Made by a program: the position numbers and the translations under genes. Of a stretch of 9,902 nucleotides of DNA, positions 4,921 to 9,902 are shown one piece after another; within the stretch, counting starts at the first letter, position 1; each line of letters opens with the position of its first letter. The DNA comes from Bordetella parapertussis (lineage in GTDB: Bacteria; Pseudomonadota; Gammaproteobacteria; Burkholderiales; Burkholderiaceae_B): contig CALQNE010000121.1 in the NCBI GenBank assembly GCA_943331855.1, positions 1-9,902 of the forward strand, read 5' to 3'. The notes beneath the pieces are model-generated. The model was not told the origin of the DNA. It did not search any database and was given only the letters and a program-made list of their open reading frames with translations.

Positions 4921-4924
4921 CCCG

Positions 4925-5542
4925 CTATTTTGGCAGCGACAACATCCGTTGCACATAGCGTGCAATCGTGTCCACTTCAAGATTGACCTGTTGACCCACC
5001 TTCAGATGCTGCAAGGTTGTCACCGCGATCGTATGGGGAATCAAGTTGATACTAAAGCGTGTGCCCCCCGCGACATCTTCAACACGGTTGACCGTCAGGC
5101 TCACGCCATTCACAGTGATCGAACCTTTGTACGCCAAAAATGCGGCAAGCGTAGCTGGGGCTTGTACGACCAGCTCCCACGATTCGCCCACAGGTTCAAA
5201 CTTGACCACTTCACCCAAACCATCGACATGGCCCGAGACCAAATGACCGCCAATCTGATCACCGATGCGTAGTGATTTTTCTAGATTCACAGGGCCTAAG
5301 GCGTCAAGGCCCATGGTCAAGCGCAAACTTTCACGCGAGACATCCACCGAAAATCCATCAACGTGTTTTGTGACTACGGTCATGCAAGCGCCTTGGATCG
5401 CGATCGAATCGCCAAGCCCGACGTCTGACAAATCTAACCCGCCCGCGTGAATTTTGATATGTACGCCGGTATCAGCCTTGTCGCCGGCAAAGGGCTCAAT
5501 ACTTTGAATCTGACCAACAGCGGCGACGATCCCGGTAAACAT
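4925..5542 (-). CDS. ribE: Riboflavin synthase alpha chain
   Basis: A 205-residue riboflavin synthase, which joins two molecules of 6,7-dimethyl-8-ribityllumazine to give riboflavin and the pyrimidinedione substrate. The N-terminus MFTGIVAAVGQI is diagnostic. The two lumazine-binding repeats are visible: the first with QGACMTVV (50-57) and GGHLVSGHVDG (98-108), the second with KGSITVNGVSLTV (139-151) and NLIPHTI (166-172). Length is normal. The ATG at 5542 is chosen because it begins the conserved MFTGIV; a GTG at 5557 lies inside ribD. It starts 4 bases after the ribD stop with a weak GAGGG signal about 10 bases upstream, so it is translated from the nrdR-ribD-ribE message. The usual neighbours ribBA and ribH do not follow. 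Some databases call this gene ribC. Confidence 0.96.
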   Translation of the reverse strand: MFTGIVAAVGQIQSIEPFAGDKADTGVHIKIHAGGLDLSDVGLGDSIAIQGACMTVVTKHVDGFSVDVSRESLRLTMGLDALGPVNLEKSLRIGDQIGGHLVSGHVDGLGEVVKFEPVGESWELVVQAPATLAAFLAYKGSITVNGVSLTVNRVEDVAGGTRFSINLIPHTIAVTTLQHLKVGQQVNLEVDTIARYVQRMLSLPK

Positions 5543-5546
5543 ACGG

Positions 5547-6755
5547 CTAGCCCTCACCTACATTACTTTCGATTAAATGAATGCTCTGCATCAACGCACG
5601 CCAGCTGTCGGGCAGCCGCGCTCGCACTCTAATATCTGCGCCGAGTTGTTTAACATCAGTAAATTCAAAACGCTTCACCCCATCAAGCTTGGTTAGCACA
5701 GGTAACTGCGCCATGCTTCTGCCTTCGCCCAATAAGATCGGGGCCATGTACACCAACAATTCGTCGACACAATTGGCCTCAAGCAAGGCACCATTTAACC
5801 CTGAGCCTGCTTCGCAATGAACTTCGTTGTGACCCTCGGCCGCTAACCATTGCATCATCGCGCGCATGTCAATGCGACGACGCACCTCGCCCGCCTGAAC
5901 CCCAACAGCCTCGGGCACACAAATCACCTGCACACCACGCGCCGCCAAGCGTGCGGTTTTCTCAGGCTTGTCATCACCGACAAACACAAAGGCCTCACCG
6001 CCTGCAAGCACCGCCGCGTCTTCATTAATTTCAAAACCGGGGTCAATCACCGCACGCTTGGGTTGACGCGGGGTCATCACATGACGCACATTCATTTTTG
6101 GATTGTCTGCACGGATCGTGCCAATCCCTGTCAAAACCACACAACTGCGCGCCCGCCAGTGATGGCCGTCTGCTCGCGCTTCTGGCCCAGTGATCCACTG
6201 CGATACACCATTGAGTAAAGCGGTACGACCATCCAGCGATGCCGCAGTTTTCATCCACACATAAGGCAAGCCGCGCGTCATGCGCGATACAAAACCTGGA
6301 TTCAATTCAAGGGCCTGATCCGCACAAATCCCCACATTGACTTCAATGCCCGCCTCGCGCAAGCCACGCATACCACGACCTGCCACGCTTGGATTCGGGT
6401 CAAAATGCGCAAACACAACACGCTTGGGCTTAGCGGCAATTAAGGCACCCACACAAGGCGGTGTACGGCCATGGTGGCTACAGGGTTCGAGTGTGATGTA
6501 CACCGTCGCGCCATGCGCATTAAAACCTTTAGCAACCATGTCGTTTAACGCCATGATTTCAGCGTGATGACTACCCACGACTTGGGTGGCGCCACTGCCC
6601 AATACTTGCCCTTCGCGAACAATCACACAGCCGACGCGTGGGTTAGGCGAAGGCACATACAACGCACCCTCGGCCAAAGCGAGCGCCTGACGCATAAAAA
6701 AAACGTCTTGATCAGGATTACGCGTATCAATCCCGCGCGGATAAGGCTGATTCAT
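5547..6755 (-). CDS. ribD: Bifunctional riboflavin deaminase/reductase RibD
   Basis: A 402-residue two-domain enzyme for the second and third steps of the pyrimidine branch of riboflavin synthesis: deamination of the diamino-hydroxy-phosphoribosylaminopyrimidinone and NADPH-dependent reduction of its ribose. The N-terminal deaminase (about 15-150) shows [12 protein letters not shown] (35-46), the zinc ligand and catalytic Glu in SHHAEIMAL (62-70), and the two zinc cysteines in [12 protein letters not shown] (90-101). The reductase domain starts with [17 protein letters not shown] (164-180), followed by [16 protein letters not shown], and includes [12 protein letters not shown] near the middle of its second half. 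All key residues are present. The start overlaps the nrdR stop as ATGA (6752-6755), and ribE follows after 4 bases. Confidence 0.96.
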   Translation of the reverse strand: MNQPYPRGIDTRNPDQDVFFMRQALALAEGALYVPSPNPRVGCVIVREGQVLGSGATQVVGSHHAEIMALNDMVAKGFNAHGATVYITLEPCSHHGRTPPCVGALIAAKPKRVVFAHFDPNPSVAGRGMRGLREAGIEVNVGICADQALELNPGFVSRMTRGLPYVWMKTAASLDGRTALLNGVSQWITGPEARADGHHWRARSCVVLTGIGTIRADNPKMNVRHVMTPRQPKRAVIDPGFEINEDAAVLAGGEAFVFVGDDKPEKTARLAARGVQVICVPEAVGVQAGEVRRRIDMRAMMQWLAAEGHNEVHCEAGSGLNGALLEANCVDELLVYMAPILLGEGRSMAQLPVLTKLDGVKRFEFTDVKQLGADIRVRARLPDSWRALMQSIHLIESNVGEG

Positions 6756-7222
6756 GTTTTGCGTCGCAGTGGTGGGCCCTGCATTTCACGAATGGCCGCA
6801 ACGAACTCGCCAATATCCTCAAAACTTCTGTAAACAGAAGCAAAGCGTACGTAAGCTACTTTGTCTAATTTTTTAAGTTCGGCCATGACAAGCTCACCCA
6901 AAAATTCGGTAGAAACTTCGCGCTCACCGCTTGTCAATAATTTGTCTTCAATCCGCATAACAACCGCATCGACTTCTTCAGTGCTGATCGGGCGTTTGCG
7001 CAACGCAAGCGATAAGCTTGCTCGCAATTTGCTGGCCTCGTAATCATGCCGACTGCCGTTACGCTTGACCACCGAAGGCATTGAAAGCTCGGGGCGCTCG
7101 TAGGTCGTGAACCGACGATCGCAATCGACGCAGCGCCGACGACGGCGAATAAAATCGCCTTCATCGGCTCCGCGAGAGTCGACCACCTGCGTATCGGGAT
7201 GCCCGCAAAAGGGACACTTCAT
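6752..7222 (-). CDS. nrdR: Transcriptional repressor NrdR
   Basis: A 156-residue NrdR, the zinc-ribbon/ATP-cone repressor that senses ATP and dATP and switches off ribonucleotide reductase operons. The N-terminus [17 protein letters not shown] gives Cys3 and Cys6; [20 protein letters not shown] gives Cys31 and Cys34 of the zinc ribbon. The ATP-cone (about 49-139) begins [10 protein letters not shown] and includes [10 protein letters not shown]. An AAGG signal lies 6 bases before the ATG. The gene lies 50 bases after glyA and overlaps ribD by 4 bases, an arrangement common in proteobacteria. No ribonucleotide reductase genes are in the window, so its targets are elsewhere. Confidence 0.97.
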   Translation of the reverse strand: MKCPFCGHPDTQVVDSRGADEGDFIRRRRRCVDCDRRFTTYERPELSMPSVVKRNGSRHDYEASKLRASLSLALRKRPISTEEVDAVVMRIEDKLLTSGEREVSTEFLGELVMAELKKLDKVAYVRFASVYRSFEDIGEFVAAIREMQGPPLRRKT

Positions 7223-7246
7223 TCGATGCCTTGGTTAAGAAACAAT

Positions 7247-7269
7247 GCAAGCAGCCTTAAACTGCTTGC
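7247..7269 (-). terminator. Perfect 8-bp hairpin between glyA and nrdR
   Basis: GCAAGCAG (7247-7254) and CTGCTTGC (7262-7269) form a perfect 8-bp stem with a 7-base loop. On the minus strand it starts 3 bases after the glyA stop and is followed by ATTGTTTCTT, only a moderate T tract. It could be a leaky terminator that lowers transcription into nrdR-ribD-ribE, or a stem that stabilises the glyA end of a processed message. Confidence 0.55.
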
Positions 7270-7272
7270 TGA

Positions 7273-8517
7273 TTATCGGTAAACCGGAAAGCCCGCAGTC
7301 AACGCATTGACACGCGCACGTACGGATGCGATGTTGGCTTCGTCGCGCGGATTATCCAGAACATCTGCGATCAAGTTGCCCGTGAGTTCAGCCTCAGCTT
7401 CTTTAAAGCCACGCGTGGTCATCGCAGGGGTTCCTAAACGGATACCGCTTGTCACAAAAGGTTTTTCAGGATCATTGGGAATGGCATTTTTGTTGACAGT
7501 GATATGCGCCTGCCCTAATGCGGCTTCAGTTTCTTTGCCCGTTACGCCCTTGGCGCGCAGATCAACCAGCATCACATGGCTTTCAGTGTGACCAGACACA
7601 ATGCGCAAACCGCGCTTCACTAAAGTCTGCGCCAACACCTGGGCATTCTTAACCACCTGCGCCGCATACGCTTTAAATTCAGGCGTTGAAGCCTCGTGAA
7701 ACGCGACAGCCTTGGCTGCAATCACATGCATCAGCGGGCCACCCTGAATGCCTGGAAATATCGCAGAGTTCACCGCTTTTTCGTGGTCGGCTTTCATCAT
7801 GATCACGCCCCCACGCGGACCGCGCAACGACTTATGCGTCGTCGAGGTCACAAAGTCTGCGTGCGGGACTGGGTTAGGATAAGCACCACCCGCCACGAGA
7901 CCTGAGTAGTGCGCGACATCAACCAGCAACAAAGCGCCGTTGTCTTTGGCGATGCGCGCAAAACGCTCAAAATCCATTCGCAACGAATACGCCGATGCGC
8001 CAGCCACAATCAATTTTGGTTTGTGCGCTTTGGCGAGTTGCTCGACTTTTGCGTAATCGAGCACTTCGTTCGCGTCTAAACCGTATTGATGAAAGTTATA
8101 CAGCTTGCCAGAAGAGTTCACGCTCGCGCCATGCGTTAAGTGACCACCTTCAGCCAGGCTCATCCCCAACACCGTATCGCCCGGCTTTAAACACGCCAGA
8201 TACACAGCCTGATTGGCTTGCGAGCCTGAGTTTGGTTGCACATTGGCCGCCTCGGCGCCAAATAACGCCTTTAAGCGGTCAATCGCTAGTTGTTCGACGA
8301 TGTCCACATACTCACAACCACCGTAATAACGTTTACCGGGATAACCTTCGGCGTATTTGTTCGTCATTTGACTACCCTGCGCCTGCATCACCGCGGGGCT
8401 GGCATAGTTTTCAGAGGCAATCAGCTCAATGTGTTGCTCTTGCCGAGTGTCTTCTTGTTGAATGGCGGCCCAAACGGCCGGGTCAACGCGATCAAGGGTC
8501 AATTTACGGTCAAACAT
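7273..8517 (-). CDS. glyA: Serine hydroxymethyltransferase
   Basis: A 414-residue PLP enzyme of normal family length that interconverts serine plus tetrahydrofolate with glycine plus methylene-tetrahydrofolate, the main source of one-carbon units. Conserved features are [16 protein letters not shown] (29-44), the substrate and PLP region [18 protein letters not shown] (55-72), [16 protein letters not shown] (196-211) with the PLP-interacting Asp200 and His203, and [14 protein letters not shown] (224-237), in which Lys229 forms the Schiff base with PLP. The ATG at 8517 is preceded by AGGA about 6 bases upstream. It is separated from nrdR by a hairpin and from tyrS by 129 bases that probably hold its promoter. 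Confidence 0.98.
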   Translation of the reverse strand: MFDRKLTLDRVDPAVWAAIQQEDTRQEQHIELIASENYASPAVMQAQGSQMTNKYAEGYPGKRYYGGCEYVDIVEQLAIDRLKALFGAEAANVQPNSGSQANQAVYLACLKPGDTVLGMSLAEGGHLTHGASVNSSGKLYNFHQYGLDANEVLDYAKVEQLAKAHKPKLIVAGASAYSLRMDFERFARIAKDNGALLLVDVAHYSGLVAGGAYPNPVPHADFVTSTTHKSLRGPRGGVIMMKADHEKAVNSAIFPGIQGGPLMHVIAAKAVAFHEASTPEFKAYAAQVVKNAQVLAQTLVKRGLRIVSGHTESHVMLVDLRAKGVTGKETEAALGQAHITVNKNAIPNDPEKPFVTSGIRLGTPAMTTRGFKEAEAELTGNLIADVLDNPRDEANIASVRARVNALTAGFPVYR

Positions 8518-8548
8518 AAGATTCCTAGCAAACAGGCAAATTTGGATG

Positions 8549-8589
8549 GCTATAGTGTACTGTGCCTAGCCTCGTCTCGTGGGAGAGAC
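8549..8589 (-). promoter_or_regulatory. Possible glyA promoter in the tyrS-glyA gap
   Basis: The 129-base gap (8518-8646) holds on the minus strand a -10-like TATAGC (8554-8549) with a weak GAGACG (8578-8573) 18 bases upstream. The latter is part of a 5-bp hairpin, GTCTC/GAGAC (8574-8589). A second short inverted repeat, CAGA-CAAG-TCTG, lies at 8595-8606. None is followed by a T tract, so there is no clear tyrS terminator, and I see no known riboswitch fold. Confidence 0.3.
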
Positions 8590-8646
8590 CGGACCAGACA
8601 AGTCTGTTCGACCCGCAACAGGCTTTGCGATGCCGCCCGAGTCTGA

Positions 8647-9873
8647 CTAATTGAGCGTCACGCGCGCAAACTTGCGCTTGCCGACCTGAATCACGTAGGT
8701 ACCTGCAGCAAGCTGCAAGCCCTTATCCTCGAGCTTGACGCTATCGATTTTGACACCCCCCTGCTCAACATTTCGCTGAGCCTCGGCACCCGAAGCCACC
8801 AATCCGGCCTCGCGCAGCACCTTGAGCACACCCATCGGAGCGCCCGCCAACGTCATTTCAGGCATATTCTCTGGAACGGCACCGTCTCGAAACCGCGCCT
8901 CAAAATTGGCGAGTGCGTCTTGCGCCGCTTGCTTTGAATGGAAGCGAGTAATGATCTCTTGCGCCAGCTGTACTTTGGCGTCGCGTGGGTTACGACCCGC
9001 TTCGGTTTCGGCCCGCAACTTCGCGATGTCTTCGAGGCTGTCAAAGGACAGCAACTCAAAATAGCGCCACATCAAAGTATCCGAAATTGACATCAATTTG
9101 CCAAACATCGAGTCCGGCGCTTCGCCGATCCCGATGTAATTATTTTTGGATTTCGACATTTTTTCAACGCCGTCGGTGCCCTCAAGCAATGGCATCGTCA
9201 ACACGCATTGTGGCTCTTGCCCATATTCTTTTTGCAGCTCGCGCCCCACAAGCAGATTGAATTTTTGATCCGTGCCACCAAGTTCAAGATCTGATTTCAG
9301 CGCCACTGAGTCGTAGCCTTGCATCAGGGGATATAAAAATTCGTGCACCGAAATCGGCACGCCCCCCTTATAACGTTTAGTGAAATCATCACGCTCCATC
9401 ATGCGGGCGACGGTGTAACGCGAAGCGAGTTGAATAATGCCACGCGCGCCCAACGGGTCGCACCACTCAGAGTTGTAGCGAATTTCAGTTTTGTCAGGAT
9501 CAAGCACCAAACTAGCCTGCGCATAGTAGGTTTTAGCGTTTTCGGCGATTTGCTCGCGGGTGAGCGGCGGCCGGGTTGTGTTGCGGCCTGACGGATCCCC
9601 AATCATCGAGGTGAAATCACCAATCAAAAAGATGACCTGATGCCCTAAATCTTGCAACTGACGCATCTTGTTCAGCACGACGGTATGGCCTAGATGAATA
9701 TCAGGCGCCGTAGGATCTAAGCCAAGCTTAATTCTTAGCGGAATGCCCGTAGCCTGGCTCCGAGCCAATTTCTGGGCGAACTCGGCTTGAACCAACAGTT
9801 CGTCACAGCCGCGCAGAGCTACGCGCAAGTGGGCTTCAGTTTCTTGCGTAATCGTATATTTTTGTATTGACAT
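8647..9873 (-). CDS. tyrS: Tyrosyl-tRNA synthetase
   Basis: A 408-residue class I aminoacyl-tRNA synthetase that charges tRNA-Tyr. The ATP-binding HIGH motif appears as HLGH (60-63) in [19 protein letters not shown], and the second signature KMSKS is exact at 238-242 ([13 protein letters not shown]). [16 protein letters not shown] (82-97) and [13 protein letters not shown] (199-211) are typical tyrosine-site segments. The C-terminal part from about 345, with [20 protein letters not shown], is the S4-like RNA-binding domain. Length matches the roughly 400-residue TyrRS type common in betaproteobacteria. The ATG at 9873 begins the conserved N-terminus; no clear ribosome binding site is visible in the 29 bases that remain before the window end. 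It is followed by glyA on the same strand. Confidence 0.97.
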   Translation of the reverse strand: MSIQKYTITQETEAHLRVALRGCDELLVQAEFAQKLARSQATGIPLRIKLGLDPTAPDIHLGHTVVLNKMRQLQDLGHQVIFLIGDFTSMIGDPSGRNTTRPPLTREQIAENAKTYYAQASLVLDPDKTEIRYNSEWCDPLGARGIIQLASRYTVARMMERDDFTKRYKGGVPISVHEFLYPLMQGYDSVALKSDLELGGTDQKFNLLVGRELQKEYGQEPQCVLTMPLLEGTDGVEKMSKSKNNYIGIGEAPDSMFGKLMSISDTLMWRYFELLSFDSLEDIAKLRAETEAGRNPRDAKVQLAQEIITRFHSKQAAQDALANFEARFRDGAVPENMPEMTLAGAPMGVLKVLREAGLVASGAEAQRNVEQGGVKIDSVKLEDKGLQLAAGTYVIQVGKRKFARVTLN

Positions 9874-9902
9874 ATCAGAAATAAGCCACTAGATGTATTA
9901 AA

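Noticed and set aside
5543..5600. Possible FMN riboswitch before riboflavin genes
   Set aside because: The ribD-ribE gap is 4 bases and the nrdR-ribD junction overlaps; there is no room and no FMN-element signature.
7995..8519. Long plus-strand open frame of 174 codons
   Set aside because: It lies antisense to the well-conserved glyA gene and its translation resembles no protein family.
8518..8646. Possible glycine or other riboswitch upstream of glyA
   Set aside because: Only short 4-5 bp hairpins are visible; no conserved core of a glycine, SAM, SAH or tetrahydrofolate riboswitch can be recognised.

Overview
The window looks like chromosomal DNA of a betaproteobacterium, most likely in the order Burkholderiales (family not resolved). 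The evidence is the run tyrS, glyA, nrdR, ribD, ribE with typical protein sequences, moderate GC content, and a tRNA-Ser gene with an encoded CCA end. No insertion sequence, phage gene, CRISPR array or rRNA is visible.

Layout. Bases 1-2438 form a dense cluster of three different type II toxin-antitoxin modules. They are a HigB/HigA-like pair on the minus strand (antitoxin cut by the window edge), a TacT/TacA-type GNAT acetyltransferase pair on the minus strand, and a HicA/HicB pair on the plus strand. Each pair overlaps or nearly touches, and two of the three have a palindromic operator candidate in or beside the promoter. A tRNA-Ser(GGA) follows at 2512-2602 on the minus strand. The toxin-antitoxin cluster lies on the 3' side of this tRNA, which is where elements that integrate at tRNA genes would sit.

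Bases 2702-3842 (plus) encode a two-gene chromate transporter of the short ChrA type, one half-size protein per gene. Converging on it is a Fic-domain gene (minus). Its catalytic motif has Gln in place of the usual His, and its last codons appear frameshifted, so that it now overlaps the end of the second chrA gene by 12 bases.

Bases 4925-9873 (minus) are housekeeping genes. Reading with transcription they are tyrS (tyrosyl-tRNA synthetase), glyA (serine hydroxymethyltransferase), nrdR (repressor of ribonucleotide reductase genes), ribD (deaminase/reductase) and ribE (riboflavin synthase). nrdR, ribD and ribE are tightly packed (ATGA overlap, then a 4-base gap) and are probably cotranscribed. 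RibD acts early in riboflavin synthesis and RibE does the last step. The ribBA and ribH genes that often follow in related bacteria are absent from the next position; fic is there instead.

I do not see a clearly undescribed multi-gene system. The most interesting points are the altered Fic gene, the three-module toxin-antitoxin cluster beside the tRNA, and the apparently leaderless toxin gene hicA followed by an antitoxin gene with a strong ribosome binding site.
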